From NCBI RefSeq assembly GCF_016735115.1, contig NZ_JAERQJ010000010.1, forward strand, positions 17,763-81,762: a stretch of DNA of 64,000 nucleotides. Direction: 5' to 3'. Position numbers and translations under genes: made by a program. This stretch comes from Aquimarina mytili (GTDB lineage: Bacteria; Bacteroidota; Bacteroidia; Flavobacteriales; Flavobacteriaceae). The notes under the pieces are model-generated. The model was given only the letters and a program-made list of their open reading frames with translations, ran no database searches and was not told the origin of the DNA. Positions within the stretch are counted from its first letter, which is position 1, and every line of letters begins with the position of its first letter. Positions 1 to 8,350 of the stretch are shown piece by piece.

Positions 1-25
1 ATACAAATCGTTTTAAAACTGATAA

Positions 26-3000
26 TTACTGTTCGGTTTGGATGGATGAATTAGTTTTTGCCTCTTCGGCTTTAATTTTTTGAAGCTCAACTGTTGCCTC
101 GTCTACGACATCGGGATAATCAGAGAAATTTTTAATAACACTCTCCAGAATATATGTTGCTTGATACGCATCTTTAAGTCCGTAGAAGTTTTTGGCCATT
201 AGCACCAATCCTTTAGAACCGTACAATCGGTATCCAGGATAGTCTTTGGCAAGTTTTTGTATGGTTTGATTGGATGTTTTATAGTTGCCTTCTTCATTTT
301 TGAAATAGGCGTCATAGTATAATGCCTCTGCTGCTAATTCTCCAGTGGCAATTTTTTGTACTTCGGCATATGCCAGTTTTGCTCTAGACATATTATTGGT
401 TTGCAAAGCAGCTCTTGCTGTAAATATCTTGGCATCACGTTGCACATCCTTTTGAATTTTGGGATTAGCCAATACTTTATCTGCATACTCGATGGTTTTT
501 TGATAATTGAGTAATTGGTAATAAGACTTCATCAAGTTAGATTGCGCAAAAACAATATTCTGCGGAAAATCAGCATCGTTCTCTAATCGTTCCAGTACAG
601 GAATTGCTTTTTGATAACTACGATTTTCTAAATACACTTGTGACAATCTAGCCAATGCCTGTTCTGTAAATTCTGTTCTGTCGTTTTGAAGCACATATTC
701 ATAATGTGGTATACTAGCGTCTTTATCTCCTTTTTTGAAATACAGCTGCGCTAAATGAAAATGGCTTTTTAGAGCATGTAATCCATTAGGAAACTCATTC
801 AAGTATTTCTCAAATCCATTAATTGCGGCACTTTCATTATTCTCAAGAAATTGTTTCTCAGCCGCTTCGAATGAAGTATTATCCAAATCGGCATCACTAA
901 CCTCTACAAAACTTAACCCCTTTACCCACGAAGCATACTCGTCGGTTCTTCCTAAATCTACATAAATCAGTCTCGCCGTATTTACGGCTTGTATAGCCTC
1001 ATCTGTACCAGGATAATCAGCAACCACTTTCTTGAACTTAGATAATGCCCTATTTCCTTGATCTCTATTATAGAAGACCAAACCTTGTTTCAACAACCCT
1101 TTAGGCACATACGAACTTCTGGGCATTTCTCTAATTAAGCGATCATAAGCTTCAATTCCTCGTTCAATTTTGTTTTCCGAAATGTAAACATCACCAAGTG
1201 CAAACATAGCATCATCACGATATGTAGATCTAGGATATTGTAGTAAGAACATCTCTAAATCTTTAATCTTTTGACTATGTTTATTCACAAATCCATAACT
1301 AATTGCCTTTTGATAATGTGCATAATCAGCGTCGGGTCCGTTTTTTTTGATCGCCTCGTTATATGCTTCCATGGCTGGCCAATATTTACTGGAAATAAAG
1401 TGACTATCCCCTAATCTAAGGAAAGTATCTTCTTGTCTGGATTCATCTGTGTCACTTTTTTTACTATAAGCTTCAAAATATTGAGCCGCTTGCTGATATT
1501 GTTTTAGTTTAAAATAGGTGTATCCTAAATTATAATCCAGATGTTCAAATTCTATAGTAGACGATGCACCGGTACTGCCTTGAAATTGTTTAAAGTCTAT
1601 TAGGGCTTCATCAAAATCATGCAATAGATAGTGGCTTTCAGCCTTCCAATAGATAGCCTTTGCCGTAAAGTTAGCATCTACTTGTTCTTTTAACGATTTA
1701 TCAAAGTAACGTATCGCCTCGGTATAATTATTTTGAGTATATAATTCGACACCCCTATAAAAAGCCACTTTTTGATATACTTCTTTATCGGCAAAATTCC
1801 TACTTCCTTCAAGAAGGTCCATTGCTTCCTTATAATTTTTGGATGTAATATAAGAACTGACTAAAAGCTCCTTGATTTCATCTTCAAACTCTGTATTTGG
1901 ATATTGATCTAAATATCGCAATAAGATATTTGGAGTACTTTCATATGAGTTTCCGATTTCATAACTCAACTTGGCATAATTGTATAATGCGTCTTCTTTG
2001 ATCTTAGCTTCAAAATCCATTTCTGAAGCATTCTTAAAAGCATTCAAAGCTTGTTGTTTTTGATCTGTTTTTAAGTACGATTCTGCCAAATGATAATAGG
2101 CATTTTGTGCTGTAGCATTACGACCGTCTACAATTTTATTAAATTCTGAAATTGCATTACTATAATCTCCCTTTTTATAGTAGGCATACCCTAGGTAATA
2201 ATAATCTGTATTATTCCATTTTCCTTTACGTCCTTTGTATTCTTTAAGATACGGAATCGCTTTTTCGTATTTTCCTAAATTGAAATAGCTTTCTCCAATA
2301 ATTTTATTTAATTCAGATTTTTCTGAAGGTTTTGATTTTGGTAATTGGGTTAATCCTTCTTTTATAGCATCTTCAAAGTTTCCCGATTTGAAATTCATAT
2401 CACTCTGAAAATACGACAGGTTTTTATTGTACTCATCTAAGTCTTTGACCTCATCAAAAAGTTTATCTGCCTCTTTATAGTTATCACCTTCATACGCTAT
2501 AAAACCGAGATAGTACTTAGCTTTTGCACCATATTCCGGAGAATCCTGTACACGATTTAAAAACTTTTTTGCTTCATTAAATCTTTGAATTTTAAAATAT
2601 GCGTATCCATAATTGAAGTTATACTTTTCTTTTTCCTTTCTACTCAAATTTGCTGCATCAACCTTATCATACCATTTTCGAGCATAAGCATATTTCCCAT
2701 TATCAAAATAATAAGTAGCTGCGTCTAAATAGGCTGCATTTCGCTTAATACTGGTAGGATATTGTACTACAAAACTCTCTAAAAGTTGATCGGCATCTTT
2801 TTGATTAAGCCAAACCGCACAATTGGCAATATAATAACTACAATTAGCATCGATATTTTCGTCATTGACGGCATCCCGAACCTTATCAAAAAGGTTCTGA
2901 GCTGCTAGAAACTGTTTGTTATTATACAATTCTAACGCTTGGTTATACTGTACTAATTCATTTGTGTAAATTGCAGATTGCTGTGCAGATATAGGTCCAG

Positions 3001-3043
3001 ACAAGCCAATCACAAAAAGCATCGAGGTGATGTATTTGTTCAT
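26..3043 (-). CDS. Large secreted tetratricopeptide-repeat protein
   Basis: This is a 1005-residue exported protein built almost entirely of TPR helices. Residues 1-20 form a signal peptide with a predicted cut after ISA. The rest repeats with roughly 34-residue spacing; a clear unit is LGYAYYKKGDYSNAISEF near residue 285. Such TPR arrays act as protein-protein scaffolds, and the signal peptide places this one in the periplasm or at the outer membrane. It is divergent to the FtsE-type gene downstream, an arrangement that fits a cell-envelope role, but that is inference. The gene is complete, with its stop codon at 26-28. The partner protein cannot be told from sequence. Confidence 0.9.
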   Translation of the reverse strand: MNKYITSMLFVIGLSGPISAQQSAIYTNELVQYNQALELYNNKQFLAAQNLFDKVRDAVNDENIDANCSYYIANCAVWLNQKDADQLLESFVVQYPTSIKRNAAYLDAATYYFDNGKYAYARKWYDKVDAANLSRKEKEKYNFNYGYAYFKIQRFNEAKKFLNRVQDSPEYGAKAKYYLGFIAYEGDNYKEADKLFDEVKDLDEYNKNLSYFQSDMNFKSGNFEDAIKEGLTQLPKSKPSEKSELNKIIGESYFNLGKYEKAIPYLKEYKGRKGKWNNTDYYYLGYAYYKKGDYSNAISEFNKIVDGRNATAQNAYYHLAESYLKTDQKQQALNAFKNASEMDFEAKIKEDALYNYAKLSYEIGNSYESTPNILLRYLDQYPNTEFEDEIKELLVSSYITSKNYKEAMDLLEGSRNFADKEVYQKVAFYRGVELYTQNNYTEAIRYFDKSLKEQVDANFTAKAIYWKAESHYLLHDFDEALIDFKQFQGSTGASSTIEFEHLDYNLGYTYFKLKQYQQAAQYFEAYSKKSDTDESRQEDTFLRLGDSHFISSKYWPAMEAYNEAIKKNGPDADYAHYQKAISYGFVNKHSQKIKDLEMFLLQYPRSTYRDDAMFALGDVYISENKIERGIEAYDRLIREMPRSSYVPKGLLKQGLVFYNRDQGNRALSKFKKVVADYPGTDEAIQAVNTARLIYVDLGRTDEYASWVKGLSFVEVSDADLDNTSFEAAEKQFLENNESAAINGFEKYLNEFPNGLHALKSHFHLAQLYFKKGDKDASIPHYEYVLQNDRTEFTEQALARLSQVYLENRSYQKAIPVLERLENDADFPQNIVFAQSNLMKSYYQLLNYQKTIEYADKVLANPKIQKDVQRDAKIFTARAALQTNNMSRAKLAYAEVQKIATGELAAEALYYDAYFKNEEGNYKTSNQTIQKLAKDYPGYRLYGSKGLVLMAKNFYGLKDAYQATYILESVIKNFSDYPDVVDEATVELQKIKAEEAKTNSSIQTEQ

Positions 3044-3061
3044 CTAAATATATAGGTTTAG

Positions 3062-3081
3062 ATTCCGGTCTGCACCGGAAT
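3062..3081. repeat. REP-like hairpin
   Basis: ATTCCGGT and ACCGGAAT form an 8-base-pair stem with a 4-base loop in the 5' region of the TPR gene. The sequence resembles short extragenic palindromes common in Flavobacteriaceae. I see no second copy in this window. Confidence 0.5.
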
Positions 3082-3096
3082 GACAATTTAATTGAA

Positions 3097-3120
3097 TCAA
3101 GGCAAGCCTTGAGTTTTTTT
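3097..3120 (+). terminator. Possible orphan terminator-like hairpin
   Basis: TCAAGGC/GCCTTGA forms a stem with a very tight loop, followed by a run of seven T on the + strand. No + strand gene lies directly upstream, so it may be part of a repeat element rather than a working terminator. Apart from this, the REP-like hairpin and the ftsE promoter, I see nothing in the 397-base gap at 3044-3440. Confidence 0.35.
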
Positions 3121-3381
3121 GAGTAAATATCGTTTCCCGCGAATAAATTTTGAGTTAAAGATAGCCTAATCTTCATAGTAATAACGAAAGAATTTGAAGA
3201 TAATTACATCCCTTTTTAGAATTATGAATTCTTTATGAATACTAAGATTGAAGGAGTTTACTATTAACGTCTTCATATTATCTCAAGGAAGTAGGACCGA
3301 CATCTATTATTAAAACTAAAATATTTAGTATAAAAAATGGTTATCCATGTACGGTCGTTAAAAACTATTTTTAATACCTAA

Positions 3382-3410
3382 TTGTTTTAAAAGAAAACTT
3401 TTTACTTTTA
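3382..3410 (+). promoter_or_regulatory. Candidate promoter of the FtsE-type gene
   Basis: TTG at 3382-3384 and TACTTTTA at 3403-3410 are separated by 18 bases, close to the Bacteroidota TTG / TAnnTTTG pattern. The start codon lies 30 bases further on. Confidence 0.45.
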
Positions 3411-3440
3411 CCAAGTACTATTAATTGATAATCATAAACT

Positions 3441-4124
3441 ATGTCTAATACGGTATTAAGCCTTAAGGATGCTTCTATTTATCAACGTGAAAGCCTAATT
3501 CTCTCTGATGTTAATGTAGAGGTTAACAAAGGTGATTTTGTCTATCTTATTGGTAAAACCGGTACAGGTAAAAGTAGTTTTATGAAGACTCTATATGGTG
3601 ATCTTCCTTTATTAGAAGGAGAAGGAAGTATTGTTGATTTTGATTTACCTACACTACAAGAAAATCAAATCCCATTTCTACGCCGTAAATTGGGTATTGT
3701 ATTTCAAGATTTTAAATTGCTTAATGATAGAACCGTAAAAGACAATTTATTATTTGTGCTTAAAGCAACCGGGTGGACAGACGAAATAGCAATGGATGAT
3801 AAGATCGATAATGTTCTGGACAAAGTAGGGATGAAAACCAAGGGGTTTAAATTTCCATATCAATTATCAGGAGGAGAGCAACAGCGTATTGCTATAGCAC
3901 GAGCTCTTTTAAATGATCCGGAGCTAATATTGGCAGATGAGCCTACCGGAAATCTGGATCCACAGACTTCAGTTGAAGTAATGGAGGTTCTTCAAGATAT
4001 CAATAAGAACGGTAACACTATTCTTATGGCTACACATGATTATGCCTTACTTCTAAAATATCCATCAAAAACTTTGAAATGTGATGGAAACAAGGTTTTT
4101 GAGGTAGTACAGAGAAAAGGATGA
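3441..4124 (+). CDS. ftsE: FtsE-type ABC transporter ATPase
   Basis: This 227-residue ATPase carries every ABC motif: Walker A GKTGTGKS at residues 38-45, signature LSGGEQQR near 142, Walker B LILADEPTGNLD near 164 and a switch histidine in ATHD. Length and motif wording match FtsE, which pairs with the membrane protein FtsX to control septal peptidoglycan hydrolases at the inner face of the membrane. No ftsX lies nearby; in this phylum the two are often unlinked. A LolD/MacB-type ATPase is the alternative, but the short form and PTGNLD wording favour FtsE. It is a single-gene unit followed by the small RNA region. Confidence 0.85.
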   Translation: MSNTVLSLKDASIYQRESLILSDVNVEVNKGDFVYLIGKTGTGKSSFMKTLYGDLPLLEGEGSIVDFDLPTLQENQIPFLRRKLGIVFQDFKLLNDRTVKDNLLFVLKATGWTDEIAMDDKIDNVLDKVGMKTKGFKFPYQLSGGEQQRIAIARALLNDPELILADEPTGNLDPQTSVEVMEVLQDINKNGNTILMATHDYALLLKYPSKTLKCDGNKVFEVVQRKG

Positions 4125-4245
4125 TTTCACATTTCACTTTTCTTTAGTTTTCTCATTTAAATTAGAATGTACTATCCAAAAATATCTGTATGAAAACAAA
4201 TCTATATTTTACGAAAACGTTGTAAGTTGTGTTTTTTATCGGTAA

Positions 4246-4285
4246 AAAATGTATTTTACCGATTATTTGTTGTTTTTTACAAGTT
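4246..4285 (+). promoter_or_regulatory. Conserved upstream block of small RNA 1
   Basis: Forty bases here match 4586-4625 with one mismatch. The block ends about 20 bases before the TAnnTTTG box in both copies, where a -33 TTG would be expected but is missing. This suggests an activator site in place of a normal -33 element. Confidence 0.55.
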
Positions 4286-4304
4286 TTAAAACCAAGAAAC
4301 CTCT

Positions 4305-4312
4305 TACATTTG
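4305..4312 (+). promoter_or_regulatory. Promoter -7 box of small RNA 1
   Basis: TACATTTG fits the Bacteroidota TAnnTTTG consensus. The transcript start is expected about 6-8 bases downstream. Confidence 0.6.
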
Positions 4313-4318
4313 TAATGT

Positions 4319-4438
4319 AAAATTAACGAAGTAAAAAAAACACTTCACCCCAAAATAAAGAAAGCCCCAAATATTACCCCAAATCATACCCCAAAATATC
4401 GACTATAAATCCCGAGCCCCCTCTCGGGATTTTTTTTG
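4319..4438 (+). ncRNA. C-rich small RNA candidate 1 (tandem copy)
   Basis: Predicted transcript of about 120 nt. It has a 5' hairpin (GAAGT/ACTTC), a single-stranded middle with four CCCCAAA segments, and a 3' terminator with stem ATCCCGAG/CTCGGGAT followed by eight T. It shares layout and 3' sequence with the copy at 4659-4798. No open reading frame of credible length fits it. I do not recognise the family. Promoter, structure and terminator are seen; the function is unknown. Confidence 0.65.
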
Positions 4439-4585
4439 CGATCTTATATTCTATTAAAAATATTCATAAAGGACAAAAAAGTACCAACTCTTTACCCGTT
4501 TCACTTTTGCTGTATTCAACATTTCTGTCAAAACCGTAAGCAAAAAACTGAGAAAACGTCAATATTTGTGTATTTTATCGATATA

Positions 4586-4625
4586 AAAATGCATTTTACC
4601 GATTATTTGTTGTTTTTTACAAGTT
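4586..4625 (+). promoter_or_regulatory. Conserved upstream block of small RNA 2
   Basis: This is the second copy of the 40-base block at 4246-4285, with one mismatch. The two blocks are far more conserved than the RNA bodies they precede, which suggests they bind the same regulator. Confidence 0.55.
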
Positions 4626-4644
4626 CTAACTCGAAGTACCTTCT

Positions 4645-4652
4645 TATATTTG
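4645..4652 (+). promoter_or_regulatory. Promoter -7 box of small RNA 2
   Basis: TATATTTG is an exact TAnnTTTG box at the same place relative to the conserved block as in copy 1. Confidence 0.6.
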
Positions 4653-4658
4653 TACTGT

Positions 4659-4798
4659 AAAAATGAGAGAGGTGTTTTTAAAACATTTCGCCCAAAAAAT
4701 AAGAAACCCCAAATTACCCCAAGATATTTGGATTAGCCCCCAAATCATACCCCAAAATATCGATACAAGTCCCGAGTTTCCCCCCTCGGGACTTTTTA
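4659..4798 (+). ncRNA. C-rich small RNA candidate 2 (tandem copy)
   Basis: Predicted transcript of about 140 nt. The 5' hairpin is GAGGTGTTTT against AAAACATTTC, which pairs with two G-U wobbles. Sequence differs from copy 1 but pairing is kept, an argument for RNA structure. Five C-rich segments of the CCCCAAA kind follow, then a terminator (AGTCCCGAG/CTCGGGACT plus T run). The last 30 bases before the terminator closely match copy 1. The pair lies between ftsE and a 32-residue peptide gene. Confidence 0.65.
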
Positions 4799-4918
4799 TT
4801 TGTATCCTCTTTATACAAGTATTAAAATTTTTATAAAACTTTGATTAGTTTGTAATTCGATTAAAATTCTATCGTATCTTATTATAGATAAAAAATTGTA
4901 TCATTTAAAAATAGGCTT

Positions 4919-5017
4919 ATGAAATTATTTTACGGAATTATGATCGTAGACCTCAAAGCATTAAGAAATTTTTTGAAACAATTGCCAGGTGCAAGTAGAT
5001 ATGCAATGAGGAAATAG
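4919..5017 (+). CDS. 32-residue peptide with LPGAS core (family member 1)
   Basis: Unannotated gene encoding exactly 32 residues. It begins MKLFYGIM, has FLKQLPGAS at residues 18-26 and ends in RK. Three more 32-residue peptides with the same layout lie at 26471-27390. Against the member at 26836-26934, 19 of 32 residues match, and their first eight codons differ only at wobble positions, so translation is under selection. The N-terminal half is hydrophobic with spaced charges and could form an amphipathic helix; it has no clear signal peptide or long membrane segment. A weak promoter (TATCTTAT at 4875-4882) precedes it and a strong terminator follows. Function unknown: a signal peptide precursor, membrane-active peptide or regulator are all possible. 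Confidence 0.8.
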   Translation: MKLFYGIMIVDLKALRNFLKQLPGASRYAMRK

Positions 5018-5074
5018 AGCACTTTCAGTTTTATACTGAATCGATTAAGACCCTGTATTAATACCTACAAAATA

Positions 5075-5104
5075 AAAACCCCTAGGGATATCCCTAGGGG
5101 TTTT
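5075..5104. terminator. Bidirectional terminator
   Basis: AAAACCCCTAGGGA and TCCCTAGGGGTTTT form a perfect 14-base-pair stem with A and T tails. It can end both the 32-residue peptide gene (+) and typA (-). Confidence 0.85.
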
Positions 5105-5125
5105 ATAATTATAATAAGATTAAAC

Positions 5126-6925
5126 TTACACTATTTTATTTCGTTTACGTTCTACTTCAGTAAGAAATATTTTACGTAACCTTAAGTGGTTTGGTGTAAC
5201 CTCAACATATTCATCTTTTTGAATATATTCTAAAGCTTCTTCTAACGAAAACTTAATTGCCGGTACAATTTTAGCTTTATCATCAGCTCCTGCAGAACGA
5301 ACATTCGATAACTTTTTAGTTTTGGTAACATTAACAGTCATATCATCTCCGCGAGAATTCTCTCCAATTACCTGCCCTTCATAAATATCCTCTCCCGGAT
5401 CAATAAAGAATTTTCCTCTGTCTTGTAATTTATCTATAGAATAAGGAATAGCGGTACCTTTTTCCATAGACACAAGAGATCCATTAATACGACCTGGGAT
5501 ATCACCTTTTAACGGTTGATATTCTTTAAAACGATGCGCCATAATCGCTTCACCAGCTGTTGCTGTTAACAACTGATTACGCAATCCTATTATACCTCTT
5601 GATGGAATTAAGAATTCGCAAACCATACGATCGCCTTTAGCCTCCATGCTTAACATCTCTCCTTTGCGAAGTGTTACCATCTCAACAGCTTTACCCGATA
5701 CACTTTCTGGAAGATCAATAGTTAACTCTTCTACCGGCTCACATTTAACTCCGTCAATCTCTCTGATAATTACTTGTGGCTGTCCAATTTGTAATTCGTA
5801 CCCTTCTCTTCTCATGGTTTCGATAAGTACCGATAAATGCAGTACACCTCTACCAAAAACCATAAATTTATCAGCGCTATCGGTTTCATTTACCCGTAAA
5901 GCAAGGTTTTTCTCTAGTTCTTTTTCTAGTCTTTCTTTAATATGTCTTGAAGTAACAAATTTCCCATCTTTTCCAAAGAATGGAGAATCGTTAATCGTAA
6001 ACAACATACTCATCGTAGGCTCATCGATTGCAATGGTTTTTAGCCCTTCAGGATTTTCGATATCGGCTACAGTATCTCCAATTTCAAAACCTTCAAGTCC
6101 AACTAATGCACAAATGTCACCAGCTTCAACCTTATCTACTTTTCTTCTTCCTAGACCTTCAAAAGTATGAAGTTCTTTAATTTTTGATTTTTTTATGGTT
6201 CCATCACGTTTCACCAAAGAAACCTGCATACCTTCGGTCAGCGTTCCTCTTTGCAAACGACCAATAGCGATACGTCCTGTAAATGAAGAAAAATCTAATG
6301 ATGTAATCAACATTTGTGGAGTACCCGCTTCAATTTTAGGAGATGGGATATGATCGATCACCATATCCAATAAGGGTTCAATATTGTCAGTTTCTTTTTT
6401 CCAGTCCTCACTCATCCAATTGTTCTTTGCAGAACCATATACCGTTGGAAAATCTAACTGCCACTCTTCAGCACCTAACTCGAACATAAGATCGAATACT
6501 TTCTCATGTACTTCATCAGGAGTACAGTTTTCTTTATCTACTTTGTTTACCACAACACATGGTTTCAAGCCAAGATCAATTGCTTTTTGAAGTACAAAAC
6601 GAGTTTGTGGCATTGGTCCTTCAAAAGCATCTACAAGAAGTAGTACTCCATCGGCCATATTTAATACACGTTCTACTTCTCCTCCAAAATCGGCGTGACC
6701 AGGAGTATCAATAATATTGATTTTAGTTCCTTTATAAGTAACCGATACGTTTTTTGAAGTAATTGTAATACCTCTTTCACGCTCTAAGTCATTATTATCA
6801 AGGATTAAATCTCCAGTATTTTCATTTTCACGAAATAATTGACAATGGTACATAATCTTATCTACCAACGTAGTTTTACCGTGATCTACGTGTGCAATTA
6901 TTGCAATATTTTTTATAGCTGTCAT
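5126..6925 (-). CDS. typA: Translational GTPase TypA (BipA)
   Basis: This 599-residue protein is a ribosome-associated GTPase of the EF-G superfamily, linked to 50S assembly and stress adaptation. The G domain is at the N-terminus with G1 AHVDHGKTTL near residues 11-20, G2 region RERGITI, G3 DTPGHADF and G4 NKVDK. The C-terminal half has the GRGVLHLSVL and SRGIIGLRNQ segments typical of TypA. Full length is about 600, so it is complete. A TACCTTTG box lies on the minus strand just upstream (6948-6955). It is a single-gene unit, divergent from kdsA. Confidence 0.97.
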   Translation of the reverse strand: MTAIKNIAIIAHVDHGKTTLVDKIMYHCQLFRENENTGDLILDNNDLERERGITITSKNVSVTYKGTKINIIDTPGHADFGGEVERVLNMADGVLLLVDAFEGPMPQTRFVLQKAIDLGLKPCVVVNKVDKENCTPDEVHEKVFDLMFELGAEEWQLDFPTVYGSAKNNWMSEDWKKETDNIEPLLDMVIDHIPSPKIEAGTPQMLITSLDFSSFTGRIAIGRLQRGTLTEGMQVSLVKRDGTIKKSKIKELHTFEGLGRRKVDKVEAGDICALVGLEGFEIGDTVADIENPEGLKTIAIDEPTMSMLFTINDSPFFGKDGKFVTSRHIKERLEKELEKNLALRVNETDSADKFMVFGRGVLHLSVLIETMRREGYELQIGQPQVIIREIDGVKCEPVEELTIDLPESVSGKAVEMVTLRKGEMLSMEAKGDRMVCEFLIPSRGIIGLRNQLLTATAGEAIMAHRFKEYQPLKGDIPGRINGSLVSMEKGTAIPYSIDKLQDRGKFFIDPGEDIYEGQVIGENSRGDDMTVNVTKTKKLSNVRSAGADDKAKIVPAIKFSLEEALEYIQKDEYVEVTPNHLRLRKIFLTEVERKRNKIV

Positions 6926-6947
6926 AAACGCCTCATTTTTAAGGGTG

Positions 6948-6955
6948 CAAAGGTA
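6948..6955 (-). promoter_or_regulatory. typA promoter -7 box
   Basis: Read on the minus strand this is TACCTTTG, an exact TAnnTTTG box 22 bases before the typA start codon. Confidence 0.65.
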
Positions 6956-7062
6956 CGAGTTATTTTGACAGGTTGTATATCTTTTACCCGTTATTTAAAA
7001 AGCACTAAAATTAGTACACAAAACTCTTATTAATAATGCCTTAATTCTCCCAATAAAACTTC

Positions 7063-7070
7063 TATCTTTG
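7063..7070 (+). promoter_or_regulatory. kdsA promoter -7 box
   Basis: TATCTTTG lies 19 bases before the kdsA start codon. Confidence 0.65.
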
Positions 7071-7089
7071 CACCTTAAAATAAGCTATC

Positions 7090-7908
7090 ATGCAACTAGA
7101 GAATATTCCTAATCTAAAACATCTTGACGCAAATAATTTTTTCCTTCTGGCTGGGCCATGTGCTATTGAGGGAGAAGAAATGGCATTACGAATTGCAGAA
7201 AAAGTAGTTGACATTACTTCTAAATTAAACATACCATATGTGTTTAAAGGGTCTTTTAAAAAGGCTAATCGTAGTCGTATTGATAGTTTTACAGGAATTG
7301 GAAATGAAAAAGCCTTAAAAATCTTACGCAAAGTAGGAGAAACTTTTGAAGTACCAACTGTCACCGATATTCATGAAAATGAAGATGCAGCGTTGGCAGC
7401 AGAATATGTCGATATCCTGCAAATACCAGCTTTTTTGGTTCGTCAAACTGACCTGGTGGTGGCAGCGGCAAAAACCGGTAAAACTGTAAATCTTAAAAAA
7501 GGGCAATTTATGAGCCCTGAAGCGATGCAGCATGCCGTTAAAAAAGTAAACGATAGTGGTAATAAAAATGCCATGATTACAGACAGAGGAACTATGTTTG
7601 GTTACCAAGATATGATCGTTGATTTTAGGGGTATCCCTACCATGAAACAATATGGAACTACAGTATTAGACGTTACCCACTCTCTACAGCAACCTAATCA
7701 ATCTAGTGGTGTTACTGGCGGTAGACCAGACATGATCGAAACCATAGCACGTGCAGGAGTTGTAACAGGTGTTGATGGATTATTTATGGAGACTCATTTT
7801 GATCCGGCAAATGCCAAAAGCGATGGGGCTAATATGCTACACTTGGATCATTTAGAGAAATTGCTAAGCAACTTAGTAGCGATTAGACAAACGGTTAATC
7901 AGTTATAA
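7090..7908 (+). CDS. kdsA: 3-deoxy-8-phosphooctulonate synthase
   Basis: This 272-residue enzyme condenses phosphoenolpyruvate and arabinose 5-phosphate to KDO 8-phosphate, the first committed step of the KDO part of lipopolysaccharide, in the cytoplasm. The family hallmarks are LAGPCAIEGE near residue 20 and KGSFKKANRSRIDSFTGIG near 55; later RGTMFGYQDMIVDFR and the DVTHSLQQP segment are as expected. Length is normal for KdsA. Its 3' end overlaps the convergent DUF1801 gene by 14 bases. Confidence 0.95.
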   Translation: MQLENIPNLKHLDANNFFLLAGPCAIEGEEMALRIAEKVVDITSKLNIPYVFKGSFKKANRSRIDSFTGIGNEKALKILRKVGETFEVPTVTDIHENEDAALAAEYVDILQIPAFLVRQTDLVVAAAKTGKTVNLKKGQFMSPEAMQHAVKKVNDSGNKNAMITDRGTMFGYQDMIVDFRGIPTMKQYGTTVLDVTHSLQQPNQSSGVTGGRPDMIETIARAGVVTGVDGLFMETHFDPANAKSDGANMLHLDHLEKLLSNLVAIRQTVNQL

Positions 7909-8257
7909 ATTTTTCTTTTCTGAATTTATAAGCTTGCTCTAGTACCTCTATAAGTATTTGGTCATCGATATCTTCCTTTTTTTGATATCGAAGTGACTTT
8001 ACATACTTTCTTTTATCGGCGTATAATTTATCTAAGTGCTTTGTAAAATATTGTGCAGCAGGAAAACCGACATCTACATATCCCTTAGTCACATTAAGAT
8101 AACATATAAAATTCTTTCCTTCATAATAAAAAGGAAGTTTCCATTTAAATAATAACTCGACATCAGACAAGGTAGTTTCGATTACTACTTGCAGATGAAG
8201 CAATATAGATTTAAAAGGTTCTGGTTGCTTTAGGATGTATTCTTCTGCCGGATTCAT
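7895..8257 (-). CDS. DUF1801 domain protein
   Basis: A 120-residue cytoplasmic protein of the DUF1801 (YdhG-like) fold. The N-terminal helix segment EEYILKQPEPFKSILLHL and the core FKWKLPFYYEGKNFICYLN are typical. These small proteins are widespread and have no firmly assigned biochemical role. The gene converges on kdsA with a 14-base overlap. A second DUF1801 protein lies at 47127-47546, from a different subgroup. Confidence 0.8.
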   Translation of the reverse strand: MNPAEEYILKQPEPFKSILLHLQVVIETTLSDVELLFKWKLPFYYEGKNFICYLNVTKGYVDVGFPAAQYFTKHLDKLYADKRKYVKSLRYQKKEDIDDQILIEVLEQAYKFRKEKFITD

Positions 8258-8323
8258 ACTTCAAAAATAAAATTTTGCACCACTAATTAAAAAAATCATT
8301 TGCACAATTCAATATTTTCATTT

Positions 8324-8342
8324 TACTTTGCATTTCAAAGTA
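8324..8342 (+). promoter_or_regulatory. Palindromic operator overlapping a promoter (copy 1)
   Basis: TACTTTG and CAAAGTA are exact inverted arms separated by five bases. The left arm sits in a TTACTTTG -7-like box 20 bases before the ATG at 8351. The same palindrome occurs at 9328-9346. A winged-helix regulator lies between the two sites. Confidence 0.7.
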
Positions 8343-8350
8343 CTTTTAAA

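Noticed and set aside
2958..3176. 72-residue minus-strand reading frame
   Set aside because: It covers the REP-like hairpin and overlaps the TPR signal peptide in another frame.
4436..4660. 74-residue + strand reading frame
   Set aside because: It begins inside the terminator of small RNA 1 and covers the control block of small RNA 2; there is no promoter or family likeness.
5646..6170. 174-residue + strand reading frame
   Set aside because: It lies wholly inside typA on the other strand; its composition (Ser-rich) is that of an antisense shadow.
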